A DNA stretch of 64,000 nt from Pegoplata infirma (Eukaryota > Arthropoda > Insecta > Diptera > Anthomyiidae), in the NCBI GenBank assembly GCA_963921195.1, contig OY992541.1, positions 14,798,644-14,862,643 on the forward strand. Direction: 5' to 3'. The position numbers were made by a program, and so were the translations under genes. How positions within the stretch are numbered: position 1 is the first letter of the stretch; each line of letters starts with the position of its first letter. Under the pieces are notes generated by a model. The model was not told the origin of the DNA. It searched no databases and saw only the letters and a list, made by a program, of their open reading frames with translations. Shown here one piece after another: positions 32,319 through 42,958 of this stretch.

Positions 32319-33725
32319 CTAAAGCACACTATTGTTCTGAAGTTTCAACGTTGCTACTCTTACTTTTCCGTCTCGGCCATCTTGAACTTCGGTAGTAACG
32401 ACTGCACCTTCTTTCAAATTGATTTTTGAATGCCTCTGACGTTGTTGTAGAGTTGTTAAATATTTTTCTTTCCATCGGATCCAAAAGTATTTCTGGATTA
32501 ACTTCCATCTATCGAAGCAAATAACATTTGAAAAGAAAGTATACTTCGGGCAGTCATATATTGGCGTTGGATGTTTAACCGACTTTACACCAGCCTCCCA
32601 AATCCCTCGAAAAGGAGGGGCTGCTGGGGGAATAAACTTGAAGATCTTTCTTGATGCTAATATTGGTAAATTTGAATTTTTTAATTGAACACGAAGCATA
32701 CCATATTTGTGCGTAAAAGGATAAAAACTAACGATTTTGTTGTTTTTATTAACAATTCCATGCCTTTTAAATTTTGTAAGCTCATGATGAAATATTTGTT
32801 TTTGATGATATATGATGATCATATTTTTCGCAACCTTCAGTTTTAATACTGATTGAACCTTTTGTTGCTCTCTTTGAGCTGGCTGACTTACAGCTTTTTG
32901 CTGCTTATGTTGAGTGACATCAAGATTCTGTGGTAATGGCTCCCCAACATTTAAATCTGATACTTCGTTTTGAGCTTTTTCTATCTCAATTACAGTCCTG
33001 AGCTGTATCCGTTGAGTCTCATCAAGTTTCTGTAGCAATTGTTCCCCTACATTTGAAACTGATACCTCATGTTGAGCTATTTCTAACTTTCTCTGAGCAT
33101 TTTCTTGCTCACTTAAAGACTTTTTCTGATTTTGTTGAGTCTCATCAAGTTTCTGTAGCAATGGATCCCCTACATTTGAAACTGATACCTCGTTTTGAGC
33201 TTTTTCTAACTCTTTCTGAGCTTGCTCACTTACAGCTTTTTGCTGTTCCGGTTGAGTCTCATCCTGTTTCTGTGGCAATTGTTCCCCCACATTTGAAACG
33301 GTTTCCTCGTTTTGAGCCTTTTCTAGTTTTTCTGGAGCTTTTTCTTGCTCTCTCTGAGCTTTTACTTGCTCATTTACAGCCTTTTGCTGTTCCTGTTGAG
33401 TCTCATCTTGTTTCTGTGGCAATTGTTCCCCCACATTTGAAACTGTTTCCTCATTATTTTGTTTATGTCCACCAGAGTTCATTGCCAACATTAATCTGGT
33501 AAACAATTGCTCCATTTTTGCATCCTGGTTATTGGACATCTGCTGCAATTGTGCTTGCAGTTCCTTTTTAACCAGTTGAATTTCGTTATGCTGTAGCCCT
33601 TGTGCTTCTTTCACAGGTTTACTACCACTTGCTTTTCTTTCAAGCAATTCCGGAGCATCTTTGGTGACACTCATTATGAAGGTATAATAACCGTTAGTAT
33701 TTTTTAACCTGTGCTCAAAGCCCAC
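32319..33725 (-). CDS. Gag-integrase fusion of non-autonomous BEL element, copy 1
   Basis: 468 codons; the Met at codon 18 (33674, MSVTKDAPELLERKAS) fits a BEL Gag start better than the first Met. A Gag-like N-terminus is followed by five repeats of about 40 residues built on NEVSVSNVGEQLLQKLDETQ (about residues 90-285), rich in Gln, Glu and Lys and predicted coiled coil. Then comes a piece of the pre-integrase region (TKFKRHGIVNKNNKIVSFYPFTHKYG), a jump to FIPPAAPPFRGIWEAGVKSV from the end of the integrase core, and the integrase C-terminus with FWIRWKEKYLTTLQQRQ. The HHCC finger, the integrase Asp residues and everything between Gag and integrase are missing, yet the frame stays open. Function unknown; perhaps a packaging-type protein using enzymes of a full-length relative. 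Confidence 0.8.
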   Translation of the reverse strand: MGFEHRLKNTNGYYTFIMSVTKDAPELLERKASGSKPVKEAQGLQHNEIQLVKKELQAQLQQMSNNQDAKMEQLFTRLMLAMNSGGHKQNNEETVSNVGEQLPQKQDETQQEQQKAVNEQVKAQREQEKAPEKLEKAQNEETVSNVGEQLPQKQDETQPEQQKAVSEQAQKELEKAQNEVSVSNVGDPLLQKLDETQQNQKKSLSEQENAQRKLEIAQHEVSVSNVGEQLLQKLDETQRIQLRTVIEIEKAQNEVSDLNVGEPLPQNLDVTQHKQQKAVSQPAQREQQKVQSVLKLKVAKNMIIIYHQKQIFHHELTKFKRHGIVNKNNKIVSFYPFTHKYGMLRVQLKNSNLPILASRKIFKFIPPAAPPFRGIWEAGVKSVKHPTPIYDCPKYTFFSNVICFDRWKLIQKYFWIRWKEKYLTTLQQRQRHSKINLKEGAVVTTEVQDGRDGKVRVATLKLQNNSVL

Positions 33726-33771
33726 AATGGTTTGTTGATGGAACGTTTGTTGGACTAGTATTTCCCACTAG

Positions 33772-33791
33772 ATCCGGTTCAAAGGACCAAA
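33772..33791 (-). promoter_or_regulatory. BEL primer-binding-site region, copy 1
   Basis: Minus strand TTTGGTCCTTTGAACC lies directly inside the middle LTR. The second copy (35857-35876) has TTTGGTCCTTCGAACC, one base different. The sequence type is the usual start of BEL/Pao internal regions. The tRNA is not assigned. Confidence 0.7.
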
Positions 33792-34179
33792 TGTACGCGG
33801 AATTACTTTTAAAGTAGAAATAAAACACGTACCTCGAATGTTTGTAAGACACTGATTATTTTATTAAAATTAAAAACCTTAAGAGCTAACTACAATAATC
33901 TTAAATCTAACCTAGAACTAGAATATTCCCTACCTGCCGGGCGCATGTGTGCCAGCAATATCTTTATTAAATAAACATGTGTTGTGTTATCTTTTTCCTA
34001 TCTACATCCTTAAGTATTAACCTTGAAAACATGATAATAAAAAGTAACATATCACAATTTGGGAATTTTGGTCATTATATGTAAATAATAAAAAGAACAC
34101 AATCCTATTTAAACAATACTAATCAGTTTTGTGGAAAATCCAAAACTAGATTATAAAATATCGTGTTCATATGTGAACA
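33792..34179 (-). repeat. BEL LTR copy 2 (shared middle LTR)
   Basis: 388 bp, differing from the outer LTRs at a few bases near its left edge (AAAGTAGAAAT and ACCTCGAATG against AAATTAGAAAT and ACCACGAATG). It serves as the 5' LTR of the left unit and the 3' LTR of the right unit. Confidence 0.93.
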
Positions 34180-34403
34180 TTCTGCCGGGCACTAAATGAC
34201 AATTGATTATTAAAATCTAATTTTACTACTAATAATATTTATCTTTAACATAAATGCAGAATAATTCTAAATACCAAACATAAATTAAGTTAAATATGCG
34301 TGCTGATATCTTGTGTTGAGTGTGAAATATGGGAGTTTACTGGTGTTGTATTATCTTCTTCTTCTTCGAATATTATCAGAGGCCATACTTTATGAATGGA
34401 CCG

Positions 34404-35810
34404 CTAAAGCACACTATTGTTCTGAAGTTTCAACGTTGCTACTCTTACTTTTCCGTCTCGGCCATCTTGAACTTCGGTAGTAACGACTGCACCTTCTTTC
34501 AAATTGATTTTTGAATGCCTCTGACGTTGTTGTAGAGTTGTTAAATATTTTTCTTTCCATCGGATCCAAAAGTATTTCTGGATTAACTTCCATCTATCGA
34601 AGCAAATAACATTTGAAAAGAAAGTATACTTCGGGCAGTCATATATTGGCGTTGGATGTTTAACCGACTTTACACCAGCCTCCCAAATCCCTCGAAAAGG
34701 AGGGGCTGCTGGGGGAATAAACTTGAAGATCTTTCTTGATGCTAATATTGGTAAATTTGAATTTTTTAATTGAACACGAAGCATACCATATTTGTGCGTA
34801 AAAGGATAAAAACTAACGATTTTGTTGTTTTTATTAACAATTCCATGCCTTTTAAATTTTGTAAGCTCATGATGAAATATTTGTTTTTGATGATATATGA
34901 TGATCATATTTTTCGCAACCTTCAGTTTTAATACTGATTGAACCTTTTGTTGCTCTCTTTGAGCTGGCTGACTTACAGCTTTTTGCTGCTTATGTTGAGT
35001 GACATCAAGATTCTGTGGTAATGGCTCCCCAACATTTAAATCTGATACTTCGTTTTGAGCTTTTTCTATCTCAATTACAGTCCTGAGCTGTATCCGTTGA
35101 GTCTCATCAAGTTTCTGTAGCAATTGTTCCCCTACATTTGAAACTGATACCTCATGTTGAGCTATTTCTAACTTTCTCTGAGCATTTTCTTGCTCACTTA
35201 AAGACTTTTTCTGATTTTGTTGAGTCTCATCAAGTTTCTGTAGCAATGGATCCCCTACATTTGAAACTGATACCTCGTTTTGAGCTTTTTCTAACTCTTT
35301 CTGAGCTTGCTCACTTACAGCTTTTTGCTGTTCCGGTTGAGTCTCATCCTGTTTCTGTGGCAATTGTTCCCCCACATTTGAAACGGTTTCCTCGTTTTGA
35401 GCCTTTTCTAGTTTTTCTGGAGCTTTTTCTTGCTCTCTCTGAGCTTTTACTTGCTCATTTACAGCCTTTTGCTGTTCCTGTTGAGTCTCATCTTGTTTCT
35501 GTGGCAATTGTTCCCCCACATTTGAAACTGTTTCCTCATTATTTTGTTTATGTCCACCAGAGTTCATTGCCAACATTAATCTGGTAAACAATTGCTCCAT
35601 TTTTGCATCCTGGTTATTGGACATCTGCTGCAATTGTGCTTGCAGTTCCTTTTTAACCAGTTGAATTTCGTTATGCTGTAGCCCTTGTGCTTCTTTCACA
35701 GGTTTACTACCACTTGCTTTTCTTTCAAGCAATTCCGGAGCATCTTTGGTGACACTCATTATGAAGGTATAATAACCGTTAGTATTTTTTAACCTGTGCT
35801 CAAAGCCCAC
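34404..35810 (-). CDS. Gag-integrase fusion of non-autonomous BEL element, copy 2
   Basis: The translation is identical over all 468 residues to the product of 32319-33725, with the same five-repeat block, pre-integrase piece and integrase C-terminus. Being next to the right-hand LTR (35877-36264), this is the copy most directly downstream of a full 5' LTR. The lack of any amino-acid difference points to a very recent duplication, to recombination between LTRs, or to an assembly duplication. Confidence 0.8.
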   Translation of the reverse strand: MGFEHRLKNTNGYYTFIMSVTKDAPELLERKASGSKPVKEAQGLQHNEIQLVKKELQAQLQQMSNNQDAKMEQLFTRLMLAMNSGGHKQNNEETVSNVGEQLPQKQDETQQEQQKAVNEQVKAQREQEKAPEKLEKAQNEETVSNVGEQLPQKQDETQPEQQKAVSEQAQKELEKAQNEVSVSNVGDPLLQKLDETQQNQKKSLSEQENAQRKLEIAQHEVSVSNVGEQLLQKLDETQRIQLRTVIEIEKAQNEVSDLNVGEPLPQNLDVTQHKQQKAVSQPAQREQQKVQSVLKLKVAKNMIIIYHQKQIFHHELTKFKRHGIVNKNNKIVSFYPFTHKYGMLRVQLKNSNLPILASRKIFKFIPPAAPPFRGIWEAGVKSVKHPTPIYDCPKYTFFSNVICFDRWKLIQKYFWIRWKEKYLTTLQQRQRHSKINLKEGAVVTTEVQDGRDGKVRVATLKLQNNSVL

Positions 35811-35876
35811 AATGGTTTGTTGATGGAACGTTTGTTGGACTAGTATTTCCCACTAGATCCGGTTCGAAGGACCAAA

Positions 35877-36264
35877 TGTACGCGGAATTACTTTTAAATT
35901 AGAAATAAAACAAGTACCACGAATGTTTGTAAGACACTGATTATTTTATTAAAATTAAAAACCTTAAGAGCTAACTACAATAATCTTAAATCTAACCTAG
36001 AACTAGAATATTCCCTACCTGCCGGGCGCATGTGTGCCAGCAATATCTTTATTAAATAAACATGTGTTGTGTTATCTTTTTCCTATCTACATCCTTAAGT
36101 ATTAACCTTGAAAACATGATAATAAAAAGTAACATATCACAATTTGGGAATTTTGGTCATTATATGTAAATAATAAAAAGAACACAATCCTATTTAAACA
36201 ATACTAATCAGTTTTGTGGAAAATCCAAAACTAGATTATAAAATATCGTGTTCATATGTGAACA
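35877..36264 (-). repeat. BEL LTR copy 3 (5'-most on the element strand)
   Basis: 388 bp; ends at 36264 and is followed by the target duplicate GTTAC. It differs from copy 1 near its left edge (ACAAGTACC against ACACGTACC). 35857-35876 inside it is the primer-site region of the right-hand unit. Confidence 0.93.
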
Positions 36265-36269
36265 GTTAC

Positions 36270-37876
36270 TCCGGAAGGATTGCAAGTTCAGCTGGACCAG
36301 CGAGTGTCAAGAGGCTTTTAGAACGTTGAAGGAGGCGATTCTATCGCCACCGGTTCTGGCCTACCCCGAATTTTCGAAGCCATTTGTTTTGACGACCGAC
36401 GCAAGTGGTGGTGCCATAGGTTCTGTGCTCTCACAAGGGAACAATGGTGAGGATCGTCCCATCGCATTCGCCAGCCGCGCATTATGCGATGCGGAAACAC
36501 GTTACTCCACCATAGAGAAGGAGTTTCTGGCGATAGTATGGGCTGTGAAGAACTTCCGCCTATATCTGCTTGGCCGTCATTTCACGATTTTTACTGATCA
36601 CCAACCTCTTAAGGGAATAGAAAATTTGAAGGATCAGACCTCCAGGTTGGCCAGATTCCGGCATAAGTTATCCGAGTATGATTTCGAAATTTGGTACAAG
36701 CCTGGTAGGAAAAATCAGAATGCAGATGCACTCAGCAGGATACCATACTCACAGGAGGAAGTGTTCACGGTCCAAACACGATCAAGGACTAAAGCACAAG
36801 AAACAGAGGGAGCGAAACCTGTTGTTCCAAACACTGAGTTGACAACAAACACTGCAGAACAGGAAGCTGCAATCGAACCAGGGTATGTAGTTCTTCGGGA
36901 CAAAAAGGACATTGCAACGGCACTAAAGGATTTTCACAACAACCCACTGGCCGCCCATCTGGGAGCAAGGAAGACTTACAGCAGGTTGAAGAGGCAGTTT
37001 AAGTGGAAGGGTATGAGCCGGGATGTAAAGAAATATGTACGCGAGTGTGCGAGTTGTCAGCGCAACAAGAGCTCACGCCAAACTATAATGCCAATGGTCC
37101 TAACTGATACACCAAGTCTTCCTTTCCAGAAAGTATACATGGATATGGTAGGTCCGCTTCCAGAAACGAGTTCCGGGAACAAATTGATCTTGTCTTTTCA
37201 AGACGATTTCTCAAAGTATATGGTTTGCGCGGCCATGCCCGACGGGGAAGCTAGCACGATTTCCAAGATATTCTTTACTGAAATCATAGCAAAATACGGT
37301 GTTCCGCGCGTTCTCGTATCGGACAATGGCACAAATTTCATGTCAAAAATATTTGCTGATAACTGCAAGTTACTGGGGATAAAGAAATTAAACTCCCTAC
37401 CATCCTCAAGCAAATGGCTCGTTGGAAAGAAGCCATCGACCGCTAGCGGAATATCTACGGAGTTTTGCTAAGGAGGATGGTAGCAATTGGGATCAATGGC
37501 TGCCCCTGCCATGCATGTCCATAACAACACTATACATACGTCAACTGGCCAAACCCCATTCAGGACATTGTACGGATTTGATGTTGAACTACCAACTAAC
37601 TTATCGGGGAAGTGTGCTCCCTTATACAATCCGGACGAGCTACAGCGATCACACGAGCTGGTGCTAAAAAATCAGGAGGAGGCAAAGAAAAAATCCAAGA
37701 CAGCGTATGACAGGCGAGCTAATCCCGTGTCGTTTACAATAGGCGATATGGTGCTCGTGAGGAATAACACAAGGAAGAACAAGTTTTCGCCGGTCTGGAC
37801 AGGTCCGTACGTGGTCACGGCTATAATTAGCCCGGTGACTACAACGGTGCGTATTAGGGGAAAGAATCGTAAATGA
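36270..37876 (+). pseudogene. RNase H and integrase of the second Ty3/Gypsy element
   Basis: It resumes the pol interrupted at 31706. RNase H: FVLTTDASGGAIGSVLSQ, the EKEFLAIVWA segment, FTDHQPL and NADALSRIP. Integrase: the finger around HNNPLAAHLGARKTYSRLKR with CASCQRN, first Asp in VYMDMVGPLPE, second in VSDNGTNF. Near 37390 the frame breaks; the QANG-E segment and LAEYLRSFAKEDGSNWDQW are in another frame, and from about 37490 the C-terminus (TGQTPFRTLYGF, GDMVLVRNNTRK, SPVWTGPYVV) is in a third. It ends with TGA at 37874-37876. Intact up to the second Asp but clearly dead as a whole. Confidence 0.88.
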
Positions 37877-38202
37877 CATAGCAACCATTTACGTGCATTT
37901 CACGGGCCATAGAGCGTTGTTGCTCGAAATCATTACGGAATATATAAATATTTTTTTTTCCCCTCTTCACTTCTTCATTGCATACATAGGCAGTTATTAT
38001 TTAGGAATTTTATTTTTGTTTCCAATTTTTTTTTATGATTCAATTCGTTTTATTTTGGTTAAGTATAGCAGTAAATAAACTCTCATGTCATGGTATTTTA
38101 ATCAGTTATTTGTTAGAAAAAGAAAAGAAATACAGTTCACATATAAATATAAAGTGTATTTTTATTAGATAAATATAAAGTAGGATATTTTTTTTTAATT
38201 GA
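37877..38202. other. AT-rich 3' flank of the second Gypsy element
   Basis: Non-coding, with T-runs near 37948 and 38026. If a 3' LTR exists it should start here, but no direct repeat of the 5' side (27448-28630) is visible. Confidence 0.4.
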
Positions 38203-38463
38203 CTATCGCTTGTTTTGCGTCAGCCGTGGGTGGCACGCACGCAACTGCTGCCATAATCTGGCCCGTTGTTGTGGGTCGAGAGGCAGGGCCAGTAGTTGAT
38301 GGAGTTGGCGTCTATCTGCTCGCAGCTTCGCTTTCTTTCCCCCCCGAAATTTACGGCGGGGAAGCTCTTTCATAGGGGATGGGGACCGGGGCCTTTGTCT
38401 CGCCCGGTACTCCTCAATGGTAAACCGCTTTGGGCCAGGCTCAGGAAAAGTTTCTCGATCCAA
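38203..38463 (-). pseudogene. Basic, Arg-rich open frame cut by the outer hAT-like insertion
   Basis: The minus-strand frame gives an Arg/Leu/Pro-rich peptide (RFTIEEYRARQRPRSPSPMK; LHQLLALPLDPQQRARLWQQ) ending in TAG/TAA-type termination near 38203. GC content is high, like the Gypsy element beside it. Its 5' end runs straight into the target site CAATACG of the 38468-63990 block; the other side (63991-64000) continues past the window, so only the C-terminal 85 or so residues are here. I do not recognise it; an antisense or 3' frame of the adjacent retroelement is possible. Confidence 0.35.
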
Positions 38464-38519
38464 TACGCAGGCGCGGATCCACGGGGGGGGGGGAAGGAAA
38501 TTCCCCCCCCAAACCGAAT

Positions 38520-39600
38520 TCGAAAGGAAAAAAAAAGGAAAGAAAAGGAGAGTAGAGGAAAAAGGGACAGTGAAAAAGAAAAGGAAAGAATCTGATGATT
38601 TTTTTCTAAGAAAATTTTAAAGAATCTTAAAATTTTTCTTAACGAAAAATGTCTCGGAATGTAAAAATTTTTTTATATGAAAAAATTTAAGAATTTTTTT
38701 TTATAGGAAAAATTTGAAAAATTTTTTAGGAAAAAAAGTGAGAATTGTTTGATAGGAATAACTTGCGAATTTTTCTATAGAAAAATCCTTAAAAGTTTCC
38801 TATTGGAAAAATCTGAAAATTTTACTATAACAGAAATTTTTTTATGGAAATTCTTCTTTGAAAAATGTCTTTTTTATTTTTGTAAAGAAAGATATTTTTG
38901 AATGTTAAAATGTTTCTACAGGTATAAGTCTCAAAATATAAAAAAAATATTTTTAAAAACACCAGAATTTTTGTAGACGATAAATTTGGGAATTTTTCTT
39001 GACGAAAAATTTGGGAATTTTTCTTGACGAAAAATTTATGAATTTTTCCATAGAAAAAAGTTTTAATTTGGACAATTTTGATATGAAAAATCAATTTTTC
39101 TATAAGAAAAATCTGAGAATTTTTATATTGAATATCTGACAATTCTTCTGGGTAAAAAAGGAAAGATAATAAATCATGTAAGATTTTTTTTTAAATTTTC
39201 AAGAATCTCAAAATTTTTCTTTAGAAAAAATGTTTTTAAATCAAAAAATTTTTTAAGTAAAAATTAAAAGAAAATTTTTCTATAGGAAAAATAAGAAAAA
39301 AAGAATTTAGATATTTTTATAGAAAAACTGTAATAGAATCTGAGACTTTTTCTATAGGAAAATCTTTTACTTTTTTTAAAACATTTGAGATTTTTTATAA
39401 AAAAAATGTTATCGAATCTGAGACTTTTCTATGGAGAAATGTCTAGGAATTTAAGATTATTTCTATTTGTAAGAAGTCTCAGAATCTAAGACTTTTTAAA
39501 AGGAAAAGCTAAGAGCTTTTCTATTAAAAAAGGCTTAGAATCCTAGAAAGAAAATTTCAGATTTTTCGATGGCAAAAGTGTCACAGAATTTGTGAGGTTT
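38520..39600. repeat. Degenerate satellite-like repeats in the left arm of the outer element
   Basis: Irregular units around 30-40 bp with TTTTCTATAGGAAAAAT and AATCTGAGA-type words, poorly conserved. They are clearly related to the 35-bp satellite at 44.8-46.4 kb. No reading frame of interest. Confidence 0.65.
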
Positions 39601-40459
39601 AATCAGTGCTGCCAGGCTTTTTTTGTGAAAAATCGTCAAAATTTGGGAAACAAGTCGTCAAAATCGTCAAAAGTTTTAAAAAAAGTCGTCAAAAAATCGT
39701 CACTTTAAAAAATGTTAAAAAAACACATTTTTTGATATATTAAAATTTTAAAACGCACAATAAAATTTTTTCTATCCACTTTTGTTTAATGAATTTTTTA
39801 AATTTACGTACACAAAATATTTTTTAGCTAAATAAAAAGGTATTTTCTTTTAAAACAAGTGGAAAAATAATTGAAAGTCATTCGATTTTTCATTTGTTTC
39901 AACAGACAACAACATTCAATTTTAACTGCTGATAAAATAATTACTTATCATTAAATCTTAAACAAATAAAACTTCTTACACTTATTTTTACTATAGGAAG
40001 CAAACTACAAGTGTTATTTGTTTTAGAACTTTAGACGCTTCAAAATAACACACCGTTAAGACCTACGGAAAAATAATGTATTTTTCGGGCACATTTTTCA
40101 GATTTTAAAAGGATACATTTTAAAAAAAATTTTTTAGTATCAAACATTTTTTATCAAAAAACTCCCCTTTTTGGAGCTAAAAATTAGCCTTCGGAAACAC
40201 CTCAAAAAACTGAATCAAAATGAACGTACATATTAATTATTTTGTTCGGAAACACCTCAAAAAACTAAATCAAAATGAACGTACATATTAACAGTGTTGC
40301 CATTTCCAAAATGAAGAAAAGCGCCAAAATTTTGGAAAAAAGGGTAAAAAAGGGTAAAAATTTACAAAAAAGGGTAAAAAGGCGCCATTCGTGAATTTAC
40401 TAAATTTATTGAGACAAAATTAAAAAGAAAATTGAAATTCAAATTACTTAAATAATATT

Positions 40460-40600
40460 AATAGGGCAATTCTGTATGTCGACAAAACGTTTCGTCTACA
40501 GACGGGAAGCAGTCACTATTGTGATTCACTAAATCGATAAAATATTTTCGTTTATGTTACGGGGTTGGTGTCAATGATTTACGTTATTTCAAACATAGAA
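40460..40600 (+). repeat. Left member of an inverted motif pair (CAATTCTGTATGTCGA)
   Basis: CAATTCTGTATGTCGA at 40467-40482 is matched in inverse at 54497-54512 (TCGACATACTGAATTG), and GGGTTGGTGTC near 40563 is matched by GACACCAACCC near 54404. A further TCGACATACAGAA is at 54365-54377. The spacing of the two motifs is similar on both sides (about 85-90 bp), suggesting the inner ends of a mobile element or a paired regulatory region. Confidence 0.6.
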
Positions 40601-41284
40601 TTGCCAAACATTAAAAAACATTAATATTTACATTTTTTTGATAAAATTTTATTTGATTTTTTAAATTTTGCAATTCTGTTATCTACAAAATTGACATTTC
40701 AAAATAAAAATAAAAAATAAATAAACAAACAATAAATTTTTTTTAACCATTGCACAGTGGGTTCGATGGTACCCAAAATGGCGATTAATTCAGATAAGCA
40801 GTAGTTTTAGAATATTATATTTTTTTTATTAATGAACTAATATAAACACATAAAAATACACATTTTGGAAAAAAAAAATTTGGGAAAAATTTTTTTTTAA
40901 CCTGTTAGGCGTTTTTTTGTTTTTCGGAAAAAAGGGTTAAAGTTCACAATTTTTGCTGTAACTTTGGAATGAAAAGCGATAAATTAATAAAAAAAAATGG
41001 AAATTAAAGTGTACATAATGTGCTATCAAAGTAATCAAAGAAAGAATGCAAAATATGTATTTATATTATTATAAAAATTTTTTAAATTCCAATTTTTGTT
41101 TTTCACAAAATCTCATAAATGAACAAATTTATCTGAAAAAAGTGATTTATGAAAATATTGTAGTTTTTTATTAACGAGTTATCAAAAATACATAAAAACA
41201 CAACATTTGAGAAAAAAAAAATTTAACAAAATGTTTTTTTTTTTAATCTTTTAGTCGTTTTTTTTGTTTTTAGAAAAAAACACG

Positions 41285-41935
41285 AAACCCTTGAACATGT
41301 AATAAAGCTACAAAAAACAAATGGAGGGGACATTTTTTTGGCGGAGGGGGGGGGGGGGGGTTTACCGGGAGCATATGGGGGACACCTTCCCCTCGCGATA
41401 AACGTGTCCAAAAAAAAAAATGTCAGTTTTTGCACCTAATTAATAAAAATGTATCATTATTTAAATTATTTTTTCTATACACCCCCCCAAAAAGGGGCGG
41501 ACCGAAAAAATTCGCTTTCCTAATCCCCCTTGGTTTAAATTCAGGTCGATGAACTTCATATGGCATTAAAATGTTTCATTTATTGAACAAATATACAAAT
41601 AAAACTTGTAAAAAAAATAGTTTTCTGGGGTAGTTTTAGTTCTTCAAGGGGGAACTTTTTCCCCCTTGGTCCGATTTTGCTCGTTCAAGAACTTAACCAT
41701 CCTATGACCATTGTACAAATTTGTGCCATACTTCAGGATTCTAGCTCCTGTTTTATGTACTTTATGGTGTGCTCAACAACAGACGGACGGACGGACACGC
41801 TGTTAGTCACAGAATGTCTTAGAATTGATCAGTGATCAATAATATACACTTTATGGGGTCCTAGACCCATATTTCGATGCGTTACATACGGAATGACAAA
41901 GTGAGTGTAAGCCCATACTGTAGTTGAAGGGTATA
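41285..41935 (+). mobile_element. Second copy of the GGAGGGTATA fly-type repeat, 5'-truncated
   Basis: It matches 15040-15746: CTTGAACATGTAATAAAGCT, a G-run at 41345-41360, GTTCTTCAAGGGGGAACTTT, GACGGACGGACGGAC, AGAATGTCTTAGAATTGATC, ATTTCGATGCGTTACATACG and TACTGTAGTTGAAGGGTATA. The TTCGGC hairpin end is missing. Non-coding. Confidence 0.75.
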
Positions 41936-42505
41936 AACACACATATAATGGTTTTGTTTAATAAACGATACCCAGACTTTTTACACAAAAACGGGAATAA
42001 AAAAAGGGCCGGGCATTGTCTGTACTTTTTTTTCTTTTAAATAAAAGCTGATATCCTATACTTTTTTAAAATCCACAAAACTAAATCCAACTATTACTAA
42101 CTTAATATTTGTGGCTAATTAAATGTGGAAAATATCCCAATTCGGACCCTTTTTAAAAAAATTATTAAAAATGTTAAGACACAATTTTAATAAACAAAAA
42201 AATTCTACAATTTAGCTTAATACCTGATGTTGAAGATTCCATTATAAAAGATTTTCTTTTAAAAGATTTAATACTACTAATAATCGCTTGAATTGTAAAA
42301 AATTTTAATTTTTTCAGTTTTTTCAAAGACTGCAATAATTTGCTAACTTTGACAGCTCACCAAAAAAAAAGTAAACAACTTAGTTTATTGATTTTGATAA
42401 CTAGCGTTGCAGAATTTTATCTACTTTTACCCCATACCAAAACTTATAACAAAAACTTCATTTATAAATTTCAATTAATCGCCACTTTGGTACCATTTGA
42501 ACCCA
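41936..42505. other. AT-rich interval upstream of a small two-exon frame
   Basis: No repeat is recognised and no protein-like frame is clear. A frame from 42340 gives a Leu/Lys-rich peptide without recognisable features. It may be the upstream part or the 5' untranslated region of the exon pair that follows. Confidence 0.3.
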
Positions 42506-42765
42506 ATGTGCATTGTAAAAAATGTAAATATACGGAAAAAATTAACAAATGTGGATAGTTCTCAAAAAAAAGGTAAGCTAATTTGCCTGCTCAAAATTTT
42601 ATCATGTAAATGATTAGAAAAAATACATTTGTATATTTTTCAGATAGAAGAACTGCATATTGTGCTGCATATAACTGGCTGCTCCCACTTAAGTTCTGCG
42701 AAAAAGGAAGTAATAAAATGGATCTGATTTTCCGGACAAAGGCGAAAAAACAACTAAGAAATTAA
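42506..42765 (+). CDS. Candidate two-exon small gene (62 aa), unknown
   Basis: An ATG at 42506 opens a frame that reads to a donor AAG|GTAAGC at 42573. A 71-bp AT-rich intron ends TATTTTTCAG at 42643. The frame then continues without a stop (RRTAYCAAYNWLLPLKFCEK) to TAA at 42763-42765, for 62 residues, Lys/Arg-rich. Intron length and both splice sites are typical of flies. It converges on the minus-strand exon at 42831-42958 with about 65 bp between stop codons. I do not recognise the protein, and an upstream exon may exist. It sits inside the 40292-61282 TIR element, so it could be cargo or part of that transposon. Confidence 0.3.
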
Positions 42766-42830
42766 AGAGTATAGCGAATATTTTAGTTTGGAATCACATT
42801 TATTTTTTGTTTGCATACATAAATAAAAAG

Positions 42831-42958
42831 TTAATAAACTAATACGATTAATGGATTTTTTGTTGCTTTATCTACACTGCAGTAGAATCCAAAGTAATTG
42901 ATACATTTGTATCTTCTTAACAGCATCAACATATATTCTTCCAGCGGTTCCAAAGTCT
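42831..42958 (-). CDS. Candidate terminal exon of an unknown minus-strand gene
   Basis: On the minus strand a T-rich tract ending TTTTTTAG precedes 42958. An open frame (LEPLEEYMLMLLRRYKCINY, then FGFYCSVDKATKNPLIVLVY) runs to TAA at 42831-42833. AAATAAAT about 25-35 bases further could serve for polyadenylation. It has more complex composition than the repeats. It may belong to the same gene as the exons at 54030-54240, which would give an intron of about 11 kb filled with satellite and a non-LTR element. The joining phase is not fixed, because two AG acceptors are possible. Confidence 0.28.

Larger units (their letters stand above)
31707..36264 (-). mobile_element. Tandem BEL/Pao element: three LTRs, two identical internal regions
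   Basis: The arrangement is LTR, internal, LTR, internal, LTR with an exact 2085-bp period, flanked by GTTAC at 31702-31706 and 36265-36269. Removing it and one GTTAC rejoins the reverse transcriptase to the RNase H of the host element. The element strand is minus: LTRs start TGTTCACATATGAACACG and end CCGCGTACA. The PBS-like TTTGGTCCTTYGAACCGG and the integrase C-terminus identify BEL/Pao. Protease, reverse transcriptase and RNase H are absent, so the element is non-autonomous. Confidence 0.93.

Noticed and set aside
33053..35587. Two identical plus-strand frames of 149 codons, Leu/Phe/Val-rich
   Set aside because: They are the antisense of the Gln/Glu repeat block of the BEL Gag-integrase frame and arise from its codon pattern.
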